A DNA stretch of 64,000 bases. Source: Quercus robur (Eukaryota; Streptophyta; Magnoliopsida; Fagales; Fagaceae). The notes beneath the pieces are model-generated. The model worked only from the letters and a program-made list of their open reading frames with translations, made no database searches and was not told the DNA's origin. The position numbers and the translations under genes were made by a program. Positions 12,900 to 23,159 of the stretch are shown here, one piece after another. The DNA is taken from assembly GCF_932294415.1 (NCBI RefSeq), contig NC_065538.1:17583656-17647655 (forward strand). The letters run 5' to 3'. Numbering within the stretch: position 1 is the stretch's first letter; each line of letters opens with the position of its first letter.

Positions 12900-14415
12900 A
12901 TGGCAGACGAGCTGGAAGAACTTTGGAGTAAGTTGACTTTTATGGAAAAAGAGGGAGAGGATATAGAACTAGGATGCGAGAGCACAAGGGCGGCAAGGGA
13001 GATCGGAAAAATTGTTTAGTGATGAAGATACTCACGCAGCGCTTCATTGTCCTAGACGCACTCCGAAAACACTTGAAGATGCTATGGAAACCAAACAGGG
13101 GTTTATGGATATCGGAAATAGAAGGGGAAATGTTCCTGGTGGAGTTTGGAGACGGTAGGGACAAAAAACAAATCTTGGAGATGTGTCCTTGGAGCTATGA
13201 GAAACAACTTGTACTTTTACAGGAGTTTGAGGGTGAAAAAGTTCCAAAGGAAATCACTATGAAGTGGACTCCTTTTTGGGTGCAAATATACAGCCTCCCT
13301 CTGATGAACATGACTCGAGAATCTGGCCTTGAGATGGGTGGAAAAATTGGTAGGGTGCTTGATGTGGATGTGCTTGAGAAGGGTGTTCAGTGGGGTAAGT
13401 ACCTGCGGGTGAGGGTCAGTGTTGACGTCACGAAAAAGCTGGTCAGGGAGAAGAAAGTAACCATCGAAGGAGGAGAAGTCAAATGGGTTTTCTTCAAATA
13501 CGAACGGTTACCTAACTTCTATTACCAGTGTGGGAGATTGGATCATGGCATGAAGGAATGTAAGGAAAGAGCAAGTATGGAAAATAGAGCAGGTGATGAG
13601 GGAATGCAATATGGAGCTTGGCTTAGAGGTGAACTAGGGAGAACGGGAGGTTGGGAGCAAGGAAGAATGGGGGACGAAAATGACGGAGAAGGCAGGCAGT
13701 ATAAGGGGGCGACAATGAGAAAGAAGCACGTCGATGACACACTCCGGCAACAAGGAGGAGAGGAAAAGAACGACGCTCACATGAGTGGATTGACCCATTG
13801 ACCCATTGTCAGGGGGTAGCCCCAAGCGGGAGTCCAGAGGAGTTACGGGTGACGAGACAGAGTGAAGAGACCTTTCACATTGAGGGTAAGGTCAACCTGA
13901 CATTGGAAAAGGTTATTAGTAACCTTACTCCAAAAGAGAAAGTGGGCGTGCCTCCCTTACTGCCCGTAGCAGACCTGGAAGGTGACATGCTCTGGGAAAT
14001 CTCAAAGAATGAGGACGTAAGAGAAAAGACTGAAGTAGTACTGGACAAGAAGCATACGTGTAAGGATCTGGGTAAGGATTCCGGCTTAGAATCAAAAGCA
14101 GATGGGACTTGGGCCGATGATAATTCAAGCCCACTTACCATGACCTTTAACCAAGAGAAGGGATGGATCACAGAGCCGTTAGGCCCAACAAGTGGCCATT
14201 GGGAGCGTCTGGCTAGAAAAATAAAAATTCTAACCCCAAATAAGGTGGATTGTACAAGCAAAACAAAACGCAAGGGCCCGGTTCCTTTATAAGAGCTAGA
14301 CCCGAATAATTTAAGCTCAAAACGTAGAAGAGGTAAACTACAAGTTAGTAAGGACATAGATGAGAATGGGAATATGGTTGGCGGTGAGGCGGTGGCTGCG
14401 ATGCAACACTACTGA
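12900..14415 (+). pseudogene. LINE 1 ORF1, nucleic-acid-binding protein (broken)
   Basis: Plant L1 ORF1 proteins bind the element RNA and help form the ribonucleoprotein particle. The likely start is the ATG at 12900 (MADELEELW). The frame shifts between about 12975 and 13015 into the long open stretch 12974-13801, which carries the DUF4283-type domain (LVMKILTQRF..., ILEMCPWSYEKQLVLLQEF) and a zinc knuckle near 13520-13560. In the knuckle the first cysteine is tyrosine (FYYQCGRLDHGMKEC), so the CCHC site is incomplete. The QYGAWLRGE motif after it corresponds to the QYGPWLR motif of this family. A short tandem repeat at about 13792-13808 (TTGACCCA) coincides with a second frameshift at 13801. 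The frame then runs to 14292, where a TAA replaces a probable CAA, and ends at the TGA 14413-14415, five bases before ORF2. Confidence 0.85.
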
Positions 14416-14420
14416 GCCTC

Positions 14421-17400
14421 ATGAGTGTTTTAGCTTGGAATTGTCAGGGGTTGGGGACTCCTTCGGCAATTCGTACACTCACCGAGGAGGTGAAGAACCC
14501 CGTGGTGGTTTTCCTAGCAGAGACGAAGGCGAACACCGATAGGATGAAAGGCTTCCAACAGAAATTAGGACTTACTCAGGGGATTATTGTACCAAGTGAT
14601 GGTCTGAGTGGTGGTCTAGTGATGCTATGGAGGGAGGGCATGGATATTAGGTTCAAGAGTTGTTCACACTTGCACATAGATTTTGTAATCCATGGTAAGG
14701 GTAAGGGCGGTCCGTGGAGGATTTCCGGGTTTTATGGGCACCCGGATACAAGCAAAAGGCAGAGCTCTTGGCAATTGATAGAAGCTCTCCATGCCCAATG
14801 TGAGATGCCGTGGGTAGTATATGGAGATTTTAATGAGATTTTGCATCCAAATGAGAAGTTGGGATGGAGGGAGAGAGATGCAAATCAAATAAGGAATTTC
14901 CATGATGTTCTTAGCAGATGTGGTCTGGTGGATTTAGGCTTTGTGGGGCAGAAATTTACCTGGTGTAATGGACGGCATAGGGAGCAACACACATTGCTCC
15001 GTCTAGACAGAATGGTGGCTAATGAAGCTTGGCTTCAGCTCTTCCCCGAGGCTAAAGTCTTCCATATTTCGATGTCAGCATTGGAACACTGTTTGCTGGC
15101 TTTGTCCCTGAACAAGTTGCAGCAGCAGAAGAAAAAGAAAAAAAGATTCATGTTTGAAGCAATGTGGGTGAGAGAGGCTGAGTGTAAAGAAATTGTAGAC
15201 ATGGCTTGGAATTCGTATACAGAGGACTCAGATATGCCTATCCAGGAAAGGATTGAAAGGTGTCAAAGCAACCTGAAAGGGTGGAATCAGAACAAATTTG
15301 GGAATGTGAGGGGAGATCCAAGATACAGGGAGATCCAACTGAGATTTGGTGAGATCCGGCGACATTCAAGGAGATCCAAGCGAGATCTAGACCATATTTG
15401 GTGAGATCCGGCGAGATTCGAGGAGATCCAGGCTGATTTCAGCGATTTTTGGTGTAGATCTACTGGGTTTTTGCAGATTTCGGCGAATTTTTTGAAGATT
15501 CCGGCGATGTTTGCAGGATCCGGCAACTCTCTCAACCGACCCGAACACCACCAAACCCAAAACCGACTCGACCGAGTGACGCTGGCGGTCGGTTTCGGGT
15601 CCCTCCGCCTTCCACCCGAAGCTGGCGGGTTGGGTCCGGGCTGGGTCCAAAATCGACCCGACTTGACTCGTGGACAGCCCTAAATGTGACTAAGAATTTA
15701 AAGCAAAAACAAGACCGCCTCCAACAACTTGAGTCCTTTAACATGCTTCATGATACAGCAGTGGAGATAAATGCAGTCCGCAAGGAGTTAAATGAGCTCT
15801 ACATCAGAGAAGAAATTATGTGGAACCAGCGGTCTTGGGTACTCTGGTTGCAAAACAGAGATAGGAATACAAAATTCTTCCATGCTTCAGCCAGCCAAAG
15901 ACAACGGAAAAATAGGATAGGGGGTTTGATGGATGAAGGAGGTATATGGCAAGAGGAGCAAGGAGTAACAGAGAAGATCATCCTGGATTATTTATCATCA
16001 ATATTCAATACAAACCATACTTCAAATTTTGGAGCAAGCCTGGAGGCAGTGAACGAGAGGGTGACCCTTGAGATGAACAATGTGCTGCTGGGAAGTTTTA
16101 AAGCGAAAGAAGTGTGGCGAGCGCTCCAACAAGTGCACCCCACAAAATCTCCTGGGCCTGACGGTATGTCTCCCATTTTTTACCAAAACTATTGGAATAT
16201 TGTTGGTGGTAGTGTTTCCAATTGTGTACTGCAAGCTCTTAACACAGGGGTAATGCCTAGGGATATTAATAATACATATATCTGCCTAATTCCGAATATC
16301 AAAAATCCACAAAAGATAACGGATTATCGGCCAATTAGCCTATGTAATGTGATCTATAAGTTAATATCGAAAGTGTTGGCAAATAGATTGAAGAAAATTC
16401 TACATAAGGTGATTAATGAAGCACAAAGTGCTTTCGTGCTAGGGTGACACATAACAGATAACGTGGTGGTGGCTTTCGAAACTATGCATACAACTGGCAA
16501 AAGGGAAGGAAAGCTTAATGGCCATTAAATTGGACATAAGCAAAGCCTATGACTGGGTAAAATGGAAGTACATTGAGATCGTTATGAGGATGATGGGGTT
16601 TTGTGAGAGATGGATTTCCTTAGTTATGATGTGTGTGACCACGGTGACCTATGAGGTACTCATTAATGGGGAACCTAAAGGGAAAATCACAACTACTAGG
16701 GGGCTGCGCCAAGGTGACCCTATTTCCCCTTATTTGTTCCTCTTGTGCGCGGAAGGGTTGTCTACACTGATCAGAAAAAAGGAAGCTGTGGGGCTGTTAA
16801 GGGGGGTGAGAGTGAGCAAACTTGCACCATCGATTTCGCACCTTTTCTTTGCGGATGATAGTATAATCTTTTGTAGAGCTACAATGGAGGAATGCAAGCA
16901 GGTGGCTGAGGTCTTAGATACCTATGAGAAGGAGTCGGGGCAAAAGATTAATAGGGATAAAACATCCTTGTTTTTTAGTAAGAATACAAGGGCTGACATC
17001 CAAAGTGGAGTAAAGGACATGTTTGGTGCACAGATTGTACAACATCACGAGAAATACTTGGGTTTGCCCTCGATGGTGGGAAGGGAAAAGAAAAAGGCTT
17101 TCAACCGTATTAAAGACCAGATAAGTAAGAAAATAGTGGGATGGAAGGGGAAGCTTTTGTCTAATGCCGGAAGAGAAGTCCTAATAAAGGCGGTTGCACA
17201 AGCTACTCCTACCTACATCATGAATTGCTTCAAGCTGCCTGATTCTTTATGCTTAGAAATAAACTCTTTAGTTGGGAGTTTTTGGTGGGGAAAAAAAGAA
17301 AAGGCTTGGAAGATTGCATGAGTTTCGTGGGAAAACCTGTGCAAATCAAAGAAGAAGGGCGGCATGGGATTTCGTGACTTGAAAGCCTTCAATCTTGCGC

Positions 17401-18931
17401 TCCTGGCTAAATAAGGGTGGAGAATTTAGCAAAGACCTAGTTCCCTACTCCACAGAGTGCTTAAAGTGAAGTATTCTGCAAATTCCTCTTTTTTGGATGC
17501 CCAGGTGGGGAAAAGACCCTCTTATATTTGGAGAAGCTTGATGACAGCCATACCTGTGTTAAGGGATGGGATTAGATGATGTGTGGGTGACGGAAAGAGC
17601 ATCAAAATATGGGATGATGCATGGATTTCTTCTATGGTGACAGGCAGAATTATATCACCCAAGCCTACAATGGTCTGTGGGGAGAATGTAGCCAACCTGA
17701 TGGTTCACGGCAAAGCTGAATGGAATGGTGATTTGGTAAGGAGCATCTTCTTCCCCTTTGAGGCAGAGTCCATCCTGAGTATCCTTGTTAGCTCTATGAA
17801 CCCGGCAGACTCCCAGATTTGGGCTTGGGCTAAAACCCCCAATGGTATCTTTTCCGTCAAGAGTGCGTACAGGGTGGCAGTTCGGTACCTAGAGGTCTCA
17901 AAGGGAAATGAAGGTAGACCGGGCTGCTCTGATACATCAAAAATGGAAGCCATTTGGAAGCTTGTATGGAGTTTAAAATGCCTAAACAAAGTTAAGCATT
18001 TCTTTTGGCGCGCTTGCAAAAATGCCTTACCCACGAAACAATGTTTAGTGCATCGGAAGGTTATTAAGGAGGAAAGTGTGACCTGTGTGGGGAGTGTGAA
18101 TCATCGGGTCATATTCTTTGGGGGTGTAAAGTCGCAAAAGAAGCCTGGAGTGAGGCAAGCTTCAAGCTGGACAGACTAGACCGACCCTCAAAGGATTTCC
18201 TCGATATGGTGTGGTTGCTAATGGCTTCCTCAGGTGAGAAGGATTGGGAGAAGTTTGTTGTCACGGCGTGGCTGCTTTGGAACAACAGAAATGCTGTCAG
18301 GTTTGGGGGTAAATGCAAGAATGGGAAGACCATTGAAGGGGAAGCAAGGAATTATGTGGAAGAATTTCGAGCAGCATGTCTGAATGAGGGCCAAAAAACC
18401 CAGCCAGCCCCTTGAGTTAAACATTGGACTCCTCCTACTCAAGGTGTGTATAAGGTAAACGTTGATGCAGCCGTGTTTAAGGAGCAAAGGTGTTGTGGAA
18501 TTGGGGTGGTCATTAGAAATGACAAAGGACAGATGATGGGGGCTTTATGTATGAAGGTAGCTATGCCTTGGGGAGCCTTAGAAGCCGAAGCAAAAGCTGC
18601 TGAAACAGGTATTTTGTTAGCTTGGGACCTGGGATTGAGGGACATTGTGGTGGAAGGGGACTTTCAGCTGGTGATGCTTGTGCTGAAAGTTTCTGTATTC
18701 CCAGCTTTGGTCATCCAAAAGGTTGTTGAAGGCTCACAGAGGTGCCTAAGCCACTTCAAGACATGGTGGGCTAATCACGTCAACAGAAATAACAATAGGG
18801 CTGCTCACTTACTTGCTAGGAATGCTTTGCATGTTGTTGATTGTGTAATATGGGTGGAGGATACTCCCCCTGTTGTTGAACTCCAAATTCAAAATGATGT
18901 AATTTCAATGGACCTTGGTCCGTATCAATGA
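14421..18931 (+). pseudogene. LINE 1 ORF2, endonuclease/reverse transcriptase/RNase H (broken)
   Basis: The domains are in order. An APE-type endonuclease at 14421-15120 has WNCQG, AETK, GDFNE, FTWCN and LDR motifs; the last motif, normally SDH, reads LEH. The reverse transcriptase starts in 15686-16447 (PDGMSPIFYQ, YRPISLCNVIYK) and continues at 16518-17321 (IKLDISKAYD, LRQGDPISPYLF, FADD). A zinc-binding domain lies near 18075-18115, readable only after a frameshift. An RNase H-like domain at 18446-18931 has VDAA, EAEAKAAE, VEGD and RAAH. In-frame stops lie at 16445 (TGA), 17319 (TGA), 17412 (TAA), 17427 (TAG), 17577 (TGA) and 18413 (TGA), and frameshifts near 16490-16515 and 18070-18080. 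Most stops are C-to-T or G-to-A changes of CGA, CAA or TGG codons. A 373-bp insertion splits the linker between endonuclease and RT. Confidence 0.9.
15310..15682. mobile_element. 373-bp insertion inside LINE 1 ORF2, 7-bp target duplication
   Basis: AATGTGA stands on both sides (15303-15309 and 15683-15689). Removing the insert plus one copy (380 bases) brings the endonuclease frame exactly into the RT frame. The insert is GC-richer than its host, with many 'gagatcc' and 'ggcga' repeats on the left and 'cgacccga'-like repeats on the right. The right end GGACAGCCCTA resembles the end at about 9765-9775. The two ends are not inverted repeats of each other and there is no poly(A) tail, so the class is unknown. 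It has no coding capacity. Confidence 0.75.
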
Positions 18932-18970
18932 ATCTAGTTAATATGTTGGCAATAAAAAAAAAAAAAAAAA

Positions 18971-18984
18971 AAGCCAATAAACGA
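18971..18984 (+). repeat. Right target-site duplication of LINE 1
   Basis: A perfect copy of 12731-12744, directly after the poly(A) tail. Confidence 0.93.
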
Positions 18985-19214
18985 AAATTTCCAAACTAAT
19001 GGGGCATTTAGGCAATTCTTAGGAAAGTGTGAACCACAAAAGAATTTTGATGAAATTCTCCGCCCCAAATTTTGTGCAAGTGTAAAGAATATAAAAGGAT
19101 AATTCCAACGTTTAAGCACTTCTAAACTTCATTGAACAATTGATCGGGTGCTTTCACCATTAAATGTTTTGAAAACCATATTGAACATCGTGATAAATTT
19201 TCCCAACATTGGAT

Positions 19215-19525
19215 GTAATTTTTAATTTTTATTTTTTTATAAGCTCCAATGATATATATTAAAAGGAACGATGTACATGGGGACAATCTGCAACAAGAGG
19301 GACTGAAGAGCCACGGGCAGATTGTCATTATTTAAACATAAAGGCAAGTTAGAGTTCATAGTAATTCTGGCTGCTATGTGGGCAGCGGAGTTACCAGATC
19401 TTCTAACCCAAGACAAAGAGCACCTATTAAAAGAAAAAGCTAAGCTAAGGACATTACTTAAAACAATGCTAATGGACCAATCTGGACACACAGACGAGGA
19501 GGGTGGGTCAATGTTGTGTACGTAA
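19215..19525 (-). pseudogene. 5'-truncated LINE, RNase H end only
   Basis: On the minus strand, 19491-19237 reads a peptide with FSFNRCSLSWVRRSGNSAAH, which is the C-terminal part of the RNase H-like domain of plant L1 ORF2 (the WVRR.GN.AAH motif). It is followed by a T-rich stretch on the + strand (19215-19240) that would be the remnant poly(A) tail. The rest of the element is absent, as is typical of aborted reverse transcription. It differs from LINE 1 and LINE 2 in this region, so it is a third family. Target duplications could not be defined. Confidence 0.65.
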
Positions 19526-20011
19526 CATTATTCCAAAATTAATTTTGCCACCAAAATTAATCCTTAATCCCTTTTATAGAATTAAAAAGAAAAAGCTTAA
19601 ATAACAACAACAAATATTAGCCCAAATAACAACAAACATAAACCAAACAATATCAAGTGATCAACAAACGTAAACCAAGAGCAATTTGCTATACAGAGTT
19701 TATTGAAAAAGACTATAATATATTCATGGCCAGTTACTTCTTCCGACTGATCTCAATGCTAATTATAAGAGCCCTTCCATAAAAAATTATAAGAGCCCAA
19801 TGTGAAAGTACTAGGTTTGAATAATTTTTTTTTAGATGTTTAAATAATTTTTGATATATTCTTCATTAATGTATACTTATAAACCTACGTAGACAATTTA
19901 ATATAATTAGAATTCAAAATTAACTTTTTTAATTAAAAGTTAGAAAATTCGAAAAAGGCAAATTCAAAGTCTTTCTTTCTTTTCTTTTCTTCTTCGTCTT
20001 ATTATTATTAT
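19526..20011. other. AT-rich spacer, no feature recognised
   Basis: No gene is seen. The stretch ends in an ATT microsatellite that is the target of the solo LTR. Confidence 0.5.
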
Positions 20012-20745
20012 TGTGGGGATCGGCCCAGAATAATAGGTTGACTAGGCCCTGGGCCCGTCCGAGGAGACATCGCGGCCCAGAATCCTTATTTAGGCCCACT
20101 GGGGTAAAGAGAATATGTATGAGGAGGAATTCCTCCTCGGACACTGCAAAATCTAGATCGAAGGTGTGTCCCAGCCACTGTAGTCTATTCCCCGAATACG
20201 CAAAAAGGAAGGAGACCCAAAATATCTCAGCAAAGGCCGTCACCACCACATTAAATGTATCACAACTACTCTCCTGGCCGCATTAATGAAGAGAAGACCC
20301 CTGAACAGAGCTACCTTGGCCACTGCAACTCACAAAGAATTGATAAGAGTGTCTGATGGGACATGTGCTCAAGTGAGGGTTTGGATGATCAACAAGTGTA
20401 AAACCCAGATGATAGGGGAGGGCCTATATAATATGTAAAAGTCCCCCAAGAGAAGGGGACGAGAGACGGAGAAAAAAGGAGGAGAGAACACTGTAGAGAA
20501 ATTTTATTTGCATGAATCTGTGCTCATTAATCAAGTTTAAGACCTGATCATTTGAGAAGGATCTCTCTTCACTGCTATATCCTTTTGTTCTTGTTTCTGT
20601 ACCCCCTGAGCCCATGCAACAAATCGTTTAAGCTAACTGAAACCAAGTTCTTTAACCCATACTCTACAAAAAATTCATTGTGTGGGACCTTTTGGGTCAA
20701 GACCTGACCAGCAAGGATCGGGTCAACTAAAACCGTGTCCTTACA
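20012..20745 (+). mobile_element. Solo LTR, Tat-family type, + orientation
   Basis: It starts TGTGGGGATCGGCCCAG, ends GTGTCCTTACA, and is flanked by ATTAT on both sides (20007-20011 and 20746-20750). The flank is an ATT microsatellite, so that match alone is weak. Homology to the complete element (in reverse complement) is clear: 'gcattaatgaagagaagacccctgaacag' and 'ggccactgcaactcacaaag' near 20279-20337 correspond to the LTR at 30363-31049. A TATATAA box at 20425-20432 marks the promoter. A perfect 18-bp palindrome, GAGGAGGAATTCCTCCTC, lies at 20121-20138. No internal region remains. Confidence 0.8.
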
Positions 20746-21230
20746 ATTATTATTATTATGATTTTTTGCTGCTTTGTAGGAGGAGGGGGGGGGTGGTTCC
20801 ATGAAATTGTATTCGTCGATTAGGCGATTGTAATTATTTGATGCGGGTCATCTTAAGTCCTATTTTGTTGGCTGGAAGGCTCAGTTTGTTAATAGAAATT
20901 ATAACATGGCAGCCCTCTTTTGGGCACAATGGGCAAGCTTTTGTATCATTTTTGGGCCTGAACCCATTTGAAATCTTTTTAGTGCTATTGTTAAAGCCAT
21001 ATACGAAGATGGGTGAAGGCCCAATTCCCATTGTTTTGCTTTGATTGTTGCGTCTAAGGGTGTGTTTGGTTCGCGTAAAATCATTTCCGGAAAATATTCT
21101 ATTTTCCGGAAATGCTATTTTCCAGAAAGGAAAACGTTTTCATGTGTTTGGCTGTCACAAAATTCATTTTACGGAAAATTAATTTTGGTGTTGGTTCGGT
21201 AAAATCATTACCAGAAAATACATCAAATCC

Positions 21231-21451
21231 GGCGAAACGCTCGTCCGACGAGCGTCCGACGAGCGGCGCTCGTCGATCGACGAACGCGCTCGACGAACGC
21301 GCTCGTCGATCGCGCTCGTCGATCGGCGAGAGATGAGCGCGATCGAGCTCGTCGATCGCGATCGTCGATCGCGCCGCTCGATCGACGATCGCGATCGTGC
21401 ACCGCGCCGCTCATCGGCGCGGTGCGATCGTCGGACGAGCGGCGCGATCGT
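21231..21451. repeat. CpG-rich, CGATCG/CGTCGA-repeat block inside the MITE
   Basis: About 220 bases made almost entirely of shuffled CTCGTCGATCG, GACGAGCG and CGATCGCG words, many of them self-complementary. It lies in otherwise AT-rich DNA. Such a block is open in most reading frames, which explains apparent Arg/Ser-rich ORFs here. It could fold into many alternative hairpins. Confidence 0.85.
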
Positions 21452-21452
21452 C

Positions 21453-21477
21453 CCTCTCTCTCTCTGATCTGCTCTCT

Positions 21478-21525
<48 letters not shown>
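21453..21525 (+). repeat. (CT)n microsatellite
   Basis: Nearly pure CT dinucleotides next to the CpG-rich block. Confidence 0.9.
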
Positions 21526-21528
<3 letters not shown>

Positions 21529-21706
21529 CCGGAAGTAAATTGAAGTGAAAATGAAGGCAGAAATCATTTTCCGTGGTCAAAGGGAAAATTCATGGTCAAC
21601 CGGAAATCATTTTCCGGAAAATAACGTTTTCCGTGACAGCCAAACACCGAATTTTCCGGAAAATCATTTCCGGAATCAGTTTGAAGTCAATTCAAACGCA
21701 CCCTAA

Positions 21707-23159
21707 TAAAAGTATTCTGTATTCATTCAACCAAAAAAAAGGAATTCCATTGTTACTGACTATTTGCACTGGGATCATTGTTACTACTTCACCTTATAGG
21801 GCCGAAAATTGCTTTTGTCTTCAAATTGGGCCCATGCATGGATAATGTTAAGTTCCATCATCGCTTCATATTGGCACCAAAATGGGTTGGTACTTGGTCC
21901 TCTTTTAAGCCCACATCAAAGAGCACAAAATTAGGATTAGGGTTTAAAAAAAAAAATTTATTTAGTTTATTTTATTAATCAATAATAAAAGCTTTATTTG
22001 GTTTATTTTATTTTATTTTCATATAATTTTACTTTTATCTAATTTATTTTTAAACTAAACAAGTAAAAAAACTACTACTAAAACTATTTCAAAAGACACT
22101 TATTATTTGTCATAAATGTTAATTAAATCAATAAAATAAATAAATTACGACTTTTTAAATCCATTCCAAATTGAACGAGTTGAATTAGCGAGTTGAAGAA
22201 AGCAAACCTGAGATGATATATGCTAGTATTTCTGTAAGCAATGCTCTCTGGACTTCTTTTATTAACATACGTGCTCATGCAATATATCTATTATATACGG
22301 ATCTCTTTGTTTTTTTTTTTCTTTTTTCTTTTTTGGGCAACGTTTCAGATTATATCCCTGGATGTTGAGGAATAATAATTAAAATTAAATTAAATAATCT
22401 CTTTGTCATGTCCTCTGACACCTCTATTCTTATCAAATTGTAGTTTTCAAATGCTCCTCGTTGCAATTGCGATGTTTTAGTCTCATGCTATTAGTGCTTC
22501 GCAGAATCCACTTTCTTCTTTTGATTTCATTGATTTGAGTGAACCTAGCCTTTGTTCTCTTATCATGATTTTGGTTTTAAGTTTTGGTTGGAAGTGGGAT
22601 TTAAACATGGTATTATTTGGCAGTGTCAATGTGAGGCAATGGTGCGACCTAGCTTGATTTAAGAAATTATTAAAACTAGCTAAATGGTTTATATTAGATT
22701 GGAGAAGCGTCCTGCAGACGCGTAGTGTATAATTTTATGTACAAACATAATGTTTTTATTGCCTATAAAATGGTCAGAAGTTTTTTATATATTCTTCGGA
22801 TAATAATGCCAAAATCATTGTTCAGAATTATATACAGTGGTTCTTTTGAAAGTATTGTGTTAACTAGCACACTTAGCCTCATCTGTGGTATATGGAAATT
22901 TCACGCTAAAACCACATGAATCACAACTGGGTATAGGGTTCAATCGGTAACACTTTCCATGCAGCAAAAATAAAGAGAAAAGGGATACCATCAATCAATG
23001 ACAAAGACAACTTCAAATCAGCAGCTGCTCAAATTGGATTGTGCTGCTAGTCACTCTGCTTATCCATCGTGGCTTCTAAATGGTTGTTCCCATTTACTAA
23101 TGGTAACAAGATCTGTAGTTCTTCCTCTCTTGTCTTGATTTGGTATGCAGTCTTATCAG
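21707..23159. other. AT-rich intergenic DNA, no feature recognised
   Basis: No domain-bearing frame or known repeat was identified. It lies downstream of the 3' end of the phosphofructokinase pseudogene. Confidence 0.45.

Larger units (their letters stand above)
12745..18970 (+). mobile_element. Complete, decayed L1-type LINE
   Basis: A 6.2-kb non-LTR retrotransposon with all expected parts: a 5' leader (12745-12899), ORF1 (12900-14415), ORF2 with endonuclease, reverse transcriptase, zinc-binding and RNase H domains (14421-18931), a short 3' leader and a poly(A) tail (about 18954-18970), all between perfect 14-bp target duplications. It is therefore full length, unlike most plant LINE copies, which are 5'-truncated. 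Both ORFs carry frameshifts and nonsense codons, so this copy can no longer move by itself. A 373-bp insertion sits in ORF2 at 15310-15682. Confidence 0.93.
21058..21703. mobile_element. Tourist-like MITE with TAA target duplication
   Basis: The ends are GGGTGTGTTTGGTTCG on the left and, in reverse complement, GGGTGCGTTTGAATTG on the right; TAA flanks both sides (21055-21057 and 21704-21706). Inside each end are repeated TTTTCCGGAAAA palindromes (about 21085-21180 and 21580-21680). The core (21231-21451) is an unusual CpG-rich block, followed by a CT microsatellite. At 646 bp it is non-coding and was presumably mobilised by a PIF/Harbinger transposase. Confidence 0.75.

Noticed and set aside
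21179-21580. Arg/Ser-rich ORFs (RS-domain look)
   Set aside because: They result from the CGATCG/CGTCGA block and the CT microsatellite inside a MITE.
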